The notes beneath the pieces are model-generated. The model worked only from the letters and a program-made list of their open reading frames with translations, did no database searches and had not been told where the DNA came from. DNA of 64,000 nt from Perkinsus olseni (lineage: Eukaryota > Perkinsozoa > Perkinsida > Perkinsidae): positions 1 through 64,000 of the forward strand of contig JABANP010000081.1 in the NCBI GenBank assembly GCA_013115135.1, written 5' to 3'. The position numbers and the translations under genes are program-made. Below are positions 35,070-46,755 of this stretch, piece after piece. How positions within the stretch are numbered: position 1 is the first letter of the stretch; each line of letters starts with the position of its first letter.

Positions 35070-35201
35070 ATGTGTTTCGCTGTCGGAGTCATTTATCTCT
35101 TTATCATGGTTCAGGGTGTAGTCGGAGAATCGAGTAAGGCGAATCAGACTTACCACCCTGCAGAGATCGAGAAGGCCTTTCATGAGTTCATCAGCAAGTG
35201 A
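35070..35201 (+). CDS. Possible small secreted peptide or first exon
   Basis: The ATG at 35070 starts a 43-aa frame whose first 19 residues form a good signal peptide (MCFAVGVIYLFIMVQGVVG), followed by ESSKANQTYHPAEIEKAF and a stop at 35199-35201. The end AGCAAGTGAG could be a splice donor, so this may be only exon 1. No family recognised. Confidence 0.35.
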   Translation: MCFAVGVIYLFIMVQGVVGESSKANQTYHPAEIEKAFHEFISK

Positions 35202-35945
35202 GATGAGACAATCAGCAGCCTCCAGTCAAGCTTCACCTGCACACCCCCGTTTGTAGGTACGGAAAGAGGTATACCACGAGTGAACAATATCACGTAGCGA
35301 AGGATGCTTTCGCAGAAAACCTGAGGACGATAGAATCCTTAAGACCTCCTGGTGAGCGATGCTAGCCGCGGCCTTGGTATTACTGCTGTGCCATGTAGGT
35401 GAGGTTGGCCTTAATGAATATGCTGAATTGGCATTGCCGATGTACCACGTGAGCTCTTCTGCAAAGCGAGGAAGTGCGTTACCGTCCCGAAACTCCGACG
35501 TCTCGCTAACTCAACATGTGAGGCCAGTTCACTGATTCACCAGCAGAGTTCGGTGTGTCTCACAGTTGTGACACGTGTCACAGCAACTCGTCCTTCGTCG
35601 GTAGACTGGGAGGCTTCCAGAGCTTCGGTTGAAAAATAGGAAAAATAGCGGAAAATAGAGCGTTTTCTAAAACATTCTTAATCGGAAGCTTCTTCATGAA
35701 TGTCCCGGCAGGTTTCGCCAGCGATGTTGTTCAGGAAAGCGCCCGAGAACCAGCGGAGGCTTCGTATTATACATCGGTACTCTCTCGATATCGGCAACAG
35801 CACTTTTGAAATCAAAAGCTTCGATTGAATTCAACTCGAACCTCAATACCCGGCTGGGGTGGCCATCAGTAGATAAAAGAGATAAAGGCAATAAGCGGCT
35901 ACGCAGATGATAGAAGCCGCTGTAAGATGCCAGGTGCCAGGAAAT

Positions 35946-36377
35946 TTACTGCCGCTGATAAAAGTATCGATGTAGTCCACCTCCAAGCTGTGTTGAGCTA
36001 GCGCACATCATGCCATGTGGGATCGGGATGGGGCCATCATGATGATCATATACTTCGATCAATACCCATATACCAATAACCTGTCGAAACAGCAGGGTTA
36101 CGCCCAGGAAGGGGGTCACAGGAGGCTCATGGAGACTTGTACCTGCCGGATGATAATACCACCAGTAACTGGTGACCAGTTGTGACCGGCCTTGAGCCGC
36201 TATTTCTCTGACATTCTCGATGCCATCGAGCGGGACGACCGCATCTGCAGGGGCGTCTCCGAGATCAATTGCTCGGAAATTCTCGGAGGAGTATTCCCAC
36301 AGAGTCAGGAGTTCTGCCGGACTTTCGAATCGACCCCGACAAGGGTAAACCGAATAGAGCAGAGATCGTCTCTCCAT
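35946..36377 (-). CDS. Unassigned open reading frame
   Basis: 143-codon frame with balanced composition (LLTLWEYSSENFRAIDLGDA, VTSYWWYYHPAGTSLHEPP). An overlapping upstream frame (36305-36502) could supply a 5' exon. No motif, signal peptide or homologue recognised. It might be a real exon because no comparable ORF opposes most of it. Confidence 0.3.
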   Translation of the reverse strand: MERRSLLYSVYPCRGRFESPAELLTLWEYSSENFRAIDLGDAPADAVVPLDGIENVREIAAQGRSQLVTSYWWYYHPAGTSLHEPPVTPFLGVTLLFRQVIGIWVLIEVYDHHDGPIPIPHGMMCASSTQLGGGLHRYFYQRQ

Positions 36378-36777
36378 AGTTCAGCAATGCGGCCGAATAT
36401 GATGAGTGCGCCCGGTAACTCTTCAGTGATCATGCTGGTTGATGTCAGCCCATGAGCACCAGGAAGAACTCTCTGCCTAGTTTCCCGAGCAAGACCACTC
36501 AAACGAAGACCGAGAGTCAGAATGCAGGTCCCCGTACGTCGAAGCGGGCGTGGTATTATGGCAAGACGAGACGCGCCTCGTAGCTTTCGCAGCTGAGCTG
36601 GGAGGGCCTGTTAGACCCAGTACCGCGCGGGTATTTCCTTCGCGGTTATCGAGATGCGAAACGTGCTAAGTTGTCTTCACCAGGCGGAGCTTCCCTTACT
36701 CACTAACGGAACTGTCCCAAGCCGAGGCATCCGTACGAACACAAGACCACGGGAGCCTTGCATGCCCAACTTCTTTC

Positions 36778-39700
36778 TCAGACTCTAAGAAGATGTGCCT
36801 TCTCGATAAATTCATCGCGAGACTCTGATACTTCGGCCAGATGTCTTAACAACAGCTGCTTGATGACCTTGTCGGTAACCGCCGATAGTCCTGAGGCACG
36901 AGCCTCCGCCGACGCCACGACTTCCTCCGGGAATCCTGATAGGGAGTGCAGTAACACAGGCAGGTAGAGTTTTCACGCACCGGCCAGTCTCGCTACGTTC
37001 ATGCCGTAGCTCTGCGTCGTAGGGCCTGGCCGGATGGAGTAGAGGAAGGTTATCTTCCCAGTCTGTTCATCAACTGCTGCAGCTACATGAGCATTGGAGA
37101 CAACGCCGTTCGGAAAGGTCGACTGAAAAAACGTCCATAAGAAGGACCGGATGCCGTTCTTACCGCGAGCGTGGCCAGCTCATGGAAATGCGTAGCAAAG
37201 AGCACAAAGGATCTCGACTCAGCCGCGATATACCTGATGGGACTTCATGCTCGGCAGAGCACTGCCACATCGACCGACTTAGTGATATGCCAGGCCAGGC
37301 CGAAGCCGTCCTCGGTACTCGTGCCTCTGCCAAGCTCATCTATGATAACCAGGCTATGCTCATCAGCACTCTGAATCTGGAATGAGATCTACTTGCTCTG
37401 CGGGTGCGAGTCTCGAGGATACTATTGATGCAGCGTCGAGCATCTCCGCCATGAAAGTCGAAACCCCGCGGATCTGGTAGTCCGATGCTCCCACTCGACA
37501 CATTATCGATCGGAAGATCCCCAGCCGGGCCTGAAGGAAAGCTGTTTACACATAAGGTCTCAGTCGGTTACCCAGCCTACCCTCTCAGCTGGTACGAAGG
37601 ATCCGATCTGATTCAGGAACACACAGAGAGCAGCCGTGCGGATGTAGGTGCTCTTGCCACCCATGTTGGGACCGGTGATAACCATCACTCTTCCGTTGCG
37701 ACCGTCCGGCCTGTCTGTACCTTCCCTTTGCATTTTTACGTCATTCGGTACGAATCTAGCAACGTGATGAGCAGGCAATCGTTAGTGTCAGTGGCTTCAA
37801 AATAAGGCTCTCTCACTCTCCCATGGCTTCGTCCATTCTTATATCGCCGTTAATTCTGGCCTCCTCTACAAGCACATGCCTCGCGCCATCGACGTCTATG
37901 CACGCTGGGGGAGATGCTTCGTCGATCTCAGCTCGAACCATGCGATGAGTAAGGGCACAGCAAGCAAAGGAGCACTGATCGGATGAGACTTTCAGAGATC
38001 CGAGACCAAGCTCCACGTTGCTTACTAGAACGTCAAGAGATGCCAGTATGTCAGCCAGTCGAGCGACCGCCGGGTGGTATGTCGCGGCGACCTCGACCGT
38101 GCGCTTCTGGATATCACTCGCCGCCTCGTTATACCTGAGAACGAGGAAGGATCAACAACTCGATCCGTTGCGAGATCATCTACACGGTTTGCAACGAAGT
38201 CAGCAGTTCGCATTTGAAAGGCTTTACAGGTTTTCATTAGAAAGCCTAAGCGTAGGCTTGGACGTACCGGCTTTGGGCATCCATAAAGCGACCCACAGCT
38301 AGCTCCAGTGGCCCACATGTGAACAGGAACTCCGCCTTGTTGATCTGGACTTTTTTGTATCTATACAGAGTACTTAATTTCACTCTTCGAGAGCTACCGT
38401 ACGCTCTCGTCTTCTCCACAGCAGACTGTTGTTTCTTGGGGACTCTCAAACACCAGTAGTGAGGAGCCGCCGCCTGAAAAAATCGGAGCAAGAATCCACT
38501 GCGACAGAGAAGGCCGATGGTACCTCAGACAGCTTGGCTTCAGTCTTTATCTTCCGCGAGACTTCCTGTCTAATGGACTCCATTTCTTCTTTCGCAGCGT
38601 CTCTGTGCTGTGCAAGCTCCTCGAGCTGTGGGGTTATCCCGCCTAAGACGAACAGATCCAAGCAACCGGCATGCAAACCAACTAGCCCAATCGAAACTCC
38701 ACCCTGCGACCTCAAAACGACCGGAATCTTACTGCGGATTCTGAACTCTCTGTCCCTTGCGATGGCTTCAAAGTCGATGCATTTCTCCATGAGGTCCATG
38801 AAGCGATCACAGCTGTGGACACAACCATTCATGGGCTTAACGAATTGCTAAGGACGAAGGAACCGGGCCTTCGCTTGCAAATGGGTGATTCCTCGATTCC
38901 TACTTCCTCAACTGCCTGCTGAGCTTCAGGACTGGGCGCGGGAGTATTCTGGATCTCAGCGGCGATGTCCTGAGTACTGGCAAGGCACTCATACCTAGAC
39001 AAACGGTGATGATAGATCGGATGGTCGGGGAGAACCCACAGTCGAACAAGCTCTTCTAGGGATATCCTATCGTGCCCTCGCCCTTGTTTGGAGGACACTT
39101 GGACCATCTTCATGCGGAGTCGGTCGAGGTCTGGTATCGTTTTGAGGTGGCGTCGGAGGAGGGCATTCCTCAAGGCATCACAATGCAGTAAATACCCGAC
39201 CTAGCAGTGGAGAGACTCATCATCTCAACTGCAGCCGCCGAAGCAATCGAGAAATGCGACTCACAATGTCATGCCGCTTGCGGATCTCCTTAACGTCAAC
39301 CAGGGGGTTTCTCGCCCACTGCGCGATTCTGCGCTGCCCCCCTTTGCTCCTGATGGAGGCACCTGTATTAAGGACGACACCCTCGCCGCGAAGTTCCCAT
39401 TCTCGAAACGGGCATGCAACCAACCTAGTAGGCCGACGAGAGACTTTCCAGACTGTCCAACTCCAGTCGTTGTGGTCGGGAGTACATGTAGTGCTGTTAG
39501 GGCTGCCTAAGAAATCCGAGGACCGTTCATGGACTATAACATATACCAGCGAGCTGAGATATCGCTCATCGGAGCCCAGGGCTCCGAGCCCTTTAGCGGA
39601 TCGCGGTTTGGCGAGGGCAGAGGTACCTGGTCGAGCCTCAAGAAGGCGTCACACTTGAGCTGACTCAGGGAGCATCTCCTGTAGAAAGAGGACTCGCAGC

Positions 39701-40310
39701 CCAGCTTGAGTGCTGAAGCCAAGGTCATCATAGCCAGCGAAGCGAGGTCCTGACTATCAACCTAAAATTAGACCACTGGGCTGCGAAGGAGAGATGAGAG
39801 CTCGCCGTGGTCTCTCTGCCTGGTCGGAACTGCTTAGGCAGTTGCATTACCGGCAGTTTCCGCGCCTCGTCCTCCGAAAGCAAGCTCTCGACCGAGAAAT
39901 CCTTCACCAGCTTTGTTCCGCAGACCTTCACGTTCGGCACGCAGCGTTCAAGGAGCTCGAGGACCTAAGAAGAGAAGAGTAACAACAGAGCCACAAATAC
40001 GGATGTACAGTTTTCATGAGCGAGAGAACTTCTTCCGGAGAAGCCGAGCTGGGAGTCACGATATGTCAGAGCTCACCTTTTCTGTCACAGTTGCGCTGTC
40101 ATTATCGTAGGCACTCACAAATACGCGCTCGTCAGGGCCAGCCTGAAATGATCGAGCAATACGCTTACTACTTGTAACCGTATAACCTTGCAATGGAGCT
40201 TCCCCCCAGCGAGCTTCATTCCAAATCTGTGTAGTGAGATACGTCTCGCTTCCCCAGTCGAGCGGACGAAACAATTTCCTTAGCGCCTCGACACGCTCCT
40301 CCCGTCCTCA
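36778..40310 (-). CDS. MSH2: DNA mismatch repair protein MSH2 (MutS family, multi-exon)
   Basis: Mismatch-recognition ATPase, expected to act as a MutS-alpha/beta subunit in the nucleus. Exons assemble in phase with GT-AG introns. The connector region has [15 protein letters not shown]. The core/lever has [31 protein letters not shown] and [18 protein letters not shown]. The clamp has [11 protein letters not shown]. The ATPase domain has Walker [14 protein letters not shown] (about 37650), [15 protein letters not shown], Walker [13 protein letters not shown] (about 37330) and [12 protein letters not shown]. The C-terminal helix ends at the TGA at 36778-36780. Diagnostic introns include one after RLDQ, a 64-nt one after SLVGLL, and one after FRIR. 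The N-terminal mismatch-binding domain I is not clearly visible; the readable protein begins with [10 protein letters not shown] near 40310. The true start may lie farther upstream, or the domain is shortened. Confidence 0.9.
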
Positions 40311-42315
40311 TCTCATTTCTTCAGAAAATCCGACGCCGAAAGTAACGTACTCAGGGATGAGCAGTCCCTGATGAGCTTGAGAGGACTATAGTTACCGAGT
40401 CAATGCGTTTTTGTGTGCTTCATTCGGGATTTTTGTACTGACGTCGTAATGAATGGATACTTCCGGCTGCAAGCAGAATTCGCCGACGCGGAGTTACAAT
40501 GAGGCTTTGGGGACACCAATTTTGGATTGGCGATGGAGATGAGCGACCCACTACTCAGATATGGGCCTCTGACCTATTCGGGACGATTCTGCACCCTAAA
40601 AAAGCAACTCTCGTCGCAACATTGCTTAGAATTGGAGAACTGATTACTTCCAACCGCAGCGACTGTGACAAATAGGAAACTGGAAGACTGCATGAGGCTA
40701 GATTGACGGAATTTTATGCCGAAGCAGGATATGATATATTCGATATATGCAGCAGCGCTGCGGCAGGAGGAATGCTGCTTCATCACTGAGGTAGGTCTCG
40801 CCGGGGAACCCATTTCAGAAGTTAAATTCGAGCAATTCCATCATCATCACTAATGCCTGAGGCATCCGTAACGTCGGGCGTACGCTCCTTCTCGAGGTCC
40901 GGCTCAGATACGGCAAGGAGTTCTGGCCCAGGCTCCGCAATCCGGACTGTCTCAGGCTGACTAGCTCTGTAGACGAACTGCGCCCGACAACGGTCAATTC
41001 TTGAAGAATCGGTACAGCTAAGTAGGTCGAGAGATTCGTGGCCGACACCCAGATTATTCCACATTAGAATCTCTCCTCTCATGCGGTCGTTTTCCAAATG
41101 CCGCCGCGGGTTAACAGCATTCAAGCAGGTGCATGTAGCTTCCGCCACGGACTTGCTAAGGTCCTCAGCCTGAGGGTGTCCAAACTTTGGACACCCTCAG
41201 GCTGACGTCTTCGGACTCCAAAGACGTCAGACATGGTCTGACGCGGGGGACGTTGGGACGTGGCACGTCTTGAAGACGTGTAGAAGAGGATCTTAGAAGT
41301 AGATGGTAGTTCCCGATAGCAGAAGCGGTCAGAAGCAGAAGCGCCGTCTTCTGACCCCTTGTATCGCATCACAGCGCAAGTAGAGAGCATTTTCGCCCAG
41401 GTCCCGAACCAGAGCCCATGCCTCCGTCGGTGTAGCAGATAGCTTACACGCGGCTGCTTGAGCGTAAGAAATAAATAAATCAGCTCAACCTTGCCGCAGA
41501 CGGGCTCGGTGTCGCTGAGCCGTGCCCCAAGGGGGAACGCCAAAGTGTGGGGAGATGAACCCGATAGACCAACAGGCAGCACAGGGGGCGATGGGCGCCC
41601 GGGCTCTGCCCATATTCGCTACTCGAAAGACAACTGGCAGGCGTCAACTCGACACTGTCGACTATGCGGAACTCCCACTAGTCAACTTTTTCCGACCTGA
41701 CCCTTAAGGAGCCACTGAGTCTAGGAAGGCGCTGATCCACTCTACTACAAGGTGACCAAGCTAACTGTGATACCTGGATGACCGCCGCTTCCAGAAGAGC
41801 CAAGTTCCTCCCGCCGGCGCTGGCAGGCTCCACGAATACTGTGGAGGAAAGGGTCTGAGATATATACGTACAATCTGAGGAATGTTAGGACGCCAACTCA
41901 CTAGAGTGAGACTGTCGAAAGTCGCGAGCCCTATGGACGTTCCCTCAGTGCCATCCTTAACGACGGCACATAGCGACTTGCAAGGAGCTCTCATAGCTCC
42001 ATCCTGCTCCACACTACGGCGGTCGGTAGAGGGCATGTCCTCCAATGAACAGCAGTTCCCCCTACGAATTGAACCAATGTCGCGACTTTCAGTGTCACTG
42101 GTTTAACCCTCAGAGGCTCTGAGTCAGAGCGAGTGATACCCCAAAGGAGGGGAATACCCTCAGGGGAGCCAATTCAGCGGTCTACGTGCTGCTCGGATAC
42201 AGTCAGGCCCATCCAGCAGCCGCACTTTTAGCTCCCAGTGATTGAAAGAACACAGACTCCAGGAAAGGCAATGAAACTATAACTATATCAGACACACGTT
42301 TTACTTAAGAGAAGA
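40311..42315. other. Region between MSH2 and the WD40 gene, with a palindrome cluster
   Basis: The ORFs here (40822-41148 and 41121-41582 on the minus strand, among others) have no recognised family. A dense cluster of palindromes occupies 41166-41290. The missing MSH2 N-terminus could be hidden in 40.3-41.1 kb. Confidence 0.5.
41166..41204. repeat. 19-bp palindrome with 1-nt centre
   Basis: CAGCCTGAGGGTGTCCAAA at 41166-41184 is followed after one C by its exact reverse complement at 41186-41204. It is immediately followed by more palindromes (GACGTCTT/AAGACGTC, GTCAGAC/GTCTGAC, CACGTCTT/AAGACGTG) up to about 41290. Confidence 0.95.
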
Positions 42316-44192
42316 TTAGCCTCCGAGTGAGGGAGCTCGCAGGCTGTAGAAGCTCGAGCTCGAAGCAAGCCGCTGATCTGGTAGGCTCCACAGTGGCGAT
42401 GGCTCGTAGCCCGCATCGTAATCCTCCCCGCCAGGGACCTCAGGCCCCAATGGTGCGTTCGATGGCACTGATCGGGTTACGTCTGCGGACAGCGACCGAG
42501 ATGGCTTGAGCATGCGAGTCACTGCCGGGAAAGCCATTGGAACCACCTGTAGTAATTTCGTACTCTCCTGACCGGCCTCTTCAACCCATACAATAATCAA
42601 TCTCGTAGTAACACTGCAAGCAGCCGCCGAGAGATCACTGGACAGATCGCTCTCCCGTACAGGGGCGAAATCGAGAGCCGCCACTCTCAGGCCCTGCCTG
42701 GGCGCTGGGACAGTACCGAGTAGGTCCACATTGGAGGCCCCCTGCCCCTCAATGACTTGCGATAGAGGCGGAAGAACTTCATAAACCCTGACTTCAGAAC
42801 CACCGTCGCTCACCGCGAGCCTCTGACCTGTCGATGGGCAGAGGGCGCTGTATGTGGCTGACAGAAGGTCGCCACTAAAGTCGTAGACTTTGGGTAGTGT
42901 CGGAGTCTGTCCGCCAAAGACCCAGGATGCTGAGCCGACACCCCATTTGCCCTCGCCCTCATCGAGACGAGGCCATAAAAGCTCCGCCAGTCTATAACCC
43001 GAAGACACGTAGAGTCTTTCAGAATCCAGCGGCCAGTGGAGCCTCCCCGTGCTCGAGGTCACACGCCCCGATGTGGCCCGGACGACAGTACAGCACTCTC
43101 CTGTAGAGACGTCCCACGTTCGAATCTCCCCATTGGCATACCGCACCGCCAACAAATCCGAGCAGGACTTCGCTGAGCACCAGGCCACAGAAGTGACCTC
43201 AGCAGTCCTCAGGCGCCTCAGAACAAGTGGGGTCGCTGCTGACGTTCCCACTGTAGCCGACTCCCAAACCAGCACTACGTTCGAGTACGCCACTGCTAGC
43301 AGAGAGCCATCCCTCGGTGAGTACTCTATGACAGAGGGTGCGAGAGGTAGACTGCGATTTGCTGTAATCTGCCAATCTTCATGGACGCCGGAGAGGGAGG
43401 TCACGATGAAACCGGATACAGTACCGAGAGCTATTGTAAGGGGACAAGGCGACGGAGCGAAGGCCACACAGCTTCCTGAGAGGGGAGCTATTGACTTTGC
43501 CTTAGGGAATGAATGATGAGCGAATAGTAGCGTGCGATTCGCCCTTACCCGTGAGTCGAGGAGTCTTCCTCGGCAAGGCCAAGCTGAAGACTTTGTGCTG
43601 ACTCCTGTCGATCAGCGTAACTTCTCCTTTCGGGGAGACCACAACACTGTAGGGTGCAGACGGATGCGAACAGCAATGCCATTGAGGGCTCATGGCTTCC
43701 GGTGATATCTGCAGCACACTTTGCGATACCATAAAAGCACCAAATCTTACCCAGGGGAGCTCTCAAAAACCACGAAGTAACGGCGTAGTCGGCAGAGAGC
43801 TGATCCAGTGTGCTCCAGGGGGCCAGCACGTCATTGGCAAGGAACTGCAGGGGTCCCATAAGCGGCGCCAAGAGATTTTTCTCAACTACCTCTCCAACAG
43901 TTCCCCATTGTCGCAGTCTCTCCAACAGTCCAACGGCCCTTCCCTCAGCGGCGGTGTTAGTCGCAGCGAGCGTGGATGCGCTCAATGAGGGAAGTGCTCC
44001 ACCGTGCTCGTCCTCAGTGAGCGATGCTAGCCAAGCCTCAGCACTACAGCTACTTGCCTGACACTCACAGGAGAATGAGCGAGCACGCAGAGGGCCGAGG
44101 GAACAGTACCCCCACGGACTCCAAGTCGTGACGTATTCTTCCCTCACTCTCGTAACTGAGCTGGTCCTTCTGGCAACCTCCATTGCAATCAT
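42316..44192 (-). CDS. WD40-repeat protein, aladin (AAAS) nucleoporin-like
   Basis: Beta-propeller protein of three exons. The start is chosen at the ATG at 44192 (MIAMEVARRTSS). Exon 1 runs to WFLRAPL, where a GGTAAGA donor at about 43755 pairs with the AG in CCGGAAG so that the frame continues as AMSPQWHCCSHPSAPYSVVVSPKGEVTLID. The second intron (59 nt) starts GTAAGGGCG and ends GTCAATAG, giving LTAPLSGSCVAFAPSP. Blades include VIEYSPRDGSLLAVAYSNVV, VAWCSAKSCSDLLAVRYANG with EIRTWDVSTGEC, YSALCPSTGQRLAVSDGGS and VAALDFAPVRESDL. The SHPSAPYSVVVS segment and overall order recall aladin of the nuclear pore; the assignment is tentative and other WD40 families are possible. A truncated duplicate lies at 32300-32742. 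Confidence 0.65.
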
Positions 44193-44265
44193 CTGAGTAA
44201 TATGCAAGATACGAACTCTCTTACAGGCTCAATTCTTATCATAGATTAGTGCAAAACGCTTACCA

Positions 44266-44977
44266 CTACGTACCAATTCGAGAATTACTATTCACACGAG
44301 AAAGGTTACTCACTGGGGCAGGAAACATCAAAAGCTGCAAGCGACGACGCGAGAGGCCGAGCTCTAGCCTCCTTAGTACCGTCAGTATTATCCTCTCCAG
44401 CTGATGCCGAGCTAGACCCTCCAGTGCTCTTCCGACGGAACGTATTGGGACTGAGGGTAGGCGGGGTAGAGGAGGCACGCCGTCGCCCATGCTCGTCCCT
44501 TCCCGACCGAATTGGTGACAAAGAGGGCGATGCCAACATGGCTCCGACAGATCCAGAGACTGCAGAGAAGAGCCCAGTCCGAAGAATATCCCTCCTATTG
44601 AGTCACTAAGGCGAAGGGCCACGTACACTCTCAAGACAATTATTAATGGTGACACTGTGTCAGGCCATGCTCCATTCAATGGCTGATCGCCAGTCAAACG
44701 TCTAAAAACGGTGCAGTCAACTGAGAATCTCCTCCCGGCCTTGTCAACTAAGAGGCCGTCCAACTGGGAAGGTCATGTACTGAGCAGCATTGTGATCCAA
44801 GTGGTGAAGGGATATGCTCCCTAGTAAACGCTCTGGCATATCCTCCTCCTCTTGGGACTCTACCTGAGCGAACGGCTGCTGCAGTAAGACCGGCATCGGC
44901 CTCCGTGGGACCATAAACAACCAGCGTAGGATTCTCCCTATCGTTCCATTGGAGGCGCTGACACTATTACTCCCCAA
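44266..44977 (-). other. Possible coding exons of an unassigned gene
   Basis: Two overlapping minus-strand frames (44744-44977, beginning MGSNSVSASNGTIGRILRWL, and 44266-44763, LVDKAGRRFSVDCTVFRRLTG) look protein-like and could be exons of one gene between the WD40 and EDR2 genes. I could not join them confidently and recognise no domain. Confidence 0.3.
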
Positions 44978-44983
44978 TCTACA

Positions 44984-46388
44984 CTAGCCTATACTCGCGA
45001 GAATTCTCGTCCCGAATACTACCAGATATCCCACGTCCAATACCACATCTCTGAAGCGATCTTTCACTTGCGAAAGCGTCGTCCGTGCCACCAAGGACCA
45101 CTTCCGAACGTCATAGTCGATCTCTACGTACCGATAGGGCCTAGTGCCTGAGGGAGCGGTACAACAGAGGTCAGAGACGAGGTACCGACCTTCGAGAATA
45201 GTCGCGCTGCCTGTAATAAGGGCAGGTTTACCATTGTACTTTTCTATGATACTCAGCGCGGGTAAATTGGGGAGACTCGTGAGGTTTTGAACCCTACCGA
45301 TAACCTTGAAGGGAAGACTCCGATCGGATACACCTGAGAGCTTAAACCGATCGGGCCAGTGCGGCGCATTGAGGGACGACCTCTGTCTAGTAGGTTGAGC
45401 CACAAGCGTACTGAAGCCGGAACGTCGGTGTCGTTGGGACGCGAGGACCTGGCAACACTGCATCTGTTAAAATTGCTCAGCAAGCAGGGAACAACGCCCC
45501 CCTATCCAGCGGCTTTGAAGACTAGCCGATTTCCCATCAGAGGTGTACTAATTTTCGTTATTCATTTCGGCTGCGCAGCAACCATCCTCTCACCAGGAAG
45601 CCATCTCCCTCGTGATCACAAAGTAGACGATGAGACTGTAGCCAGGGTCGGGCTTCTGTGCTGCGAATGGGTTAAACGACGGGCCTTCTCCTGGCACTTG
45701 CGCGTTCACTACGAGCAATGCTGGCGCTCGGCACTGGGCCGTGTACCTGCAAGTCGCTTTTCGACGGTACCCGGGATACCGGACTACCATGGTGGGGGTG
45801 TAGGGAAGTTCATATGCCGTGCAACGTCCGACAGGATATCATCTCCCCTTAGTAGATCAGCCCCAATAGGTTCATACAGCGCTGGAAGGCTAGGCTCTTT
45901 GTTTCCGGTTCGGGCGTAGTCCGGACCACACCTCACACTGAAATGACAGGCGTCTCTGGGGGACCATGCTGTTGTGCCGTGGGGAGTATCCGGTAGGTGG
46001 AGCGGCAGGGAGGTGCCCATGCTATGAGATATAGTAGGCAGAGGGTCAGGGAGCTGGTATCCACCGTTGAGAATCGCCCGTCTGCTCCGCGGTGACATAA
46101 GAGACTTCGCTGACGGCACGGGATAGGTGGCGTGCCGAAGTCCCTCGGGATGAGCGTGATATCTTTCGGATCTGCGAAGCTCCCTGGTCGAGGTAAGATG
46201 CCAACGCTGATGACCGAATGGTAGGCTGCAGCACTGCCAAGAGACGATCGTCTATGAGAGCTGGCAGGGGAGGAAACGTCAGCGTCCTCCCACAGACCAC
46301 TATCGGTGGACCTCCGCCGCTTGTCGAATCGGTAGGAGGCAGAAACAGATACCTTCTGACAGAGAGCACAGCATCCACAGGAGGCCAT
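44984..46388 (-). CDS. EDR2/DUF1336-domain protein (multi-exon)
   Basis: Carries the C-terminal domain of plant EDR2-like proteins (DUF1336), a lipid-binding-associated module often paired with START or PH domains. Visible blocks in order: CHFSVRCGPDYARTGN and LYEPIGADLLRGDDIL (about 45960-45830), ALLVVNAQVPGEGPSFNP and YSLIVYFVITREMA (about 45740-45600), PFKVIGRVQNLTSLPNL (about 45310-45260), SIIEKYNGKPALITG (about 45250), YRYVEIDYDVRKWSLVAR (about 45120) and the family's closing hydrophobic stretch ending ILASIG at the stop 44984-44986. The likely start is the ATG at 46388 (MASCGCCALCQK), followed by a GTATCT donor. Exon borders are approximate. The role is inferred: membrane or lipid-linked trafficking. 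Confidence 0.7.
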
Positions 46389-46755
46389 TCAACAAGAGGA
46401 GAACTGAGTGATGTAGCAAGCGCGGTGAGCAGATATTACGCCCGCTTAGGTCCGGCTATTCACGGTAGGCCCCCCGCCTTCTTGCTGCCTGCCAGTGCCC
46501 TGCCGATTGACAGACCACCCTCTCCCCGAGGTGACTTTGCCCCAGTGCTCGTAAGGGTGCTCTAGGGTCAATGACGTCTATTGCAATCATGCGAGCTGTA
46601 TCGGGACTCAGAAAGGGACTTCACAGTACGATTTACCCATAGGGCCGGGTCGTTGGTCGGCGGCCCTGACGCATAATTCCGGGCGCGCGCTTTCTCCCGC
46701 GACAGATTCTTTTCGTCGAACCTCGTTGTCGTGGTCGTCGTTTGTTCTCCTGAAG

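Larger units (their letters stand above)
33768..36777. other. Gene-poor region
   Basis: Apart from a 43-aa secreted-type ORF at 35070 and an unassigned minus-strand ORF at 35946-36377 I find no supportable gene. ORFs at 34041-34557 are short and lack family features. Confidence 0.5.

Noticed and set aside
43690..43760. Apparent frame error after exon 1 of the WD40 gene
   Set aside because: The GTAAGA donor pairs with the AG in CCGGAAG (55-nt intron), giving a continuous frame.
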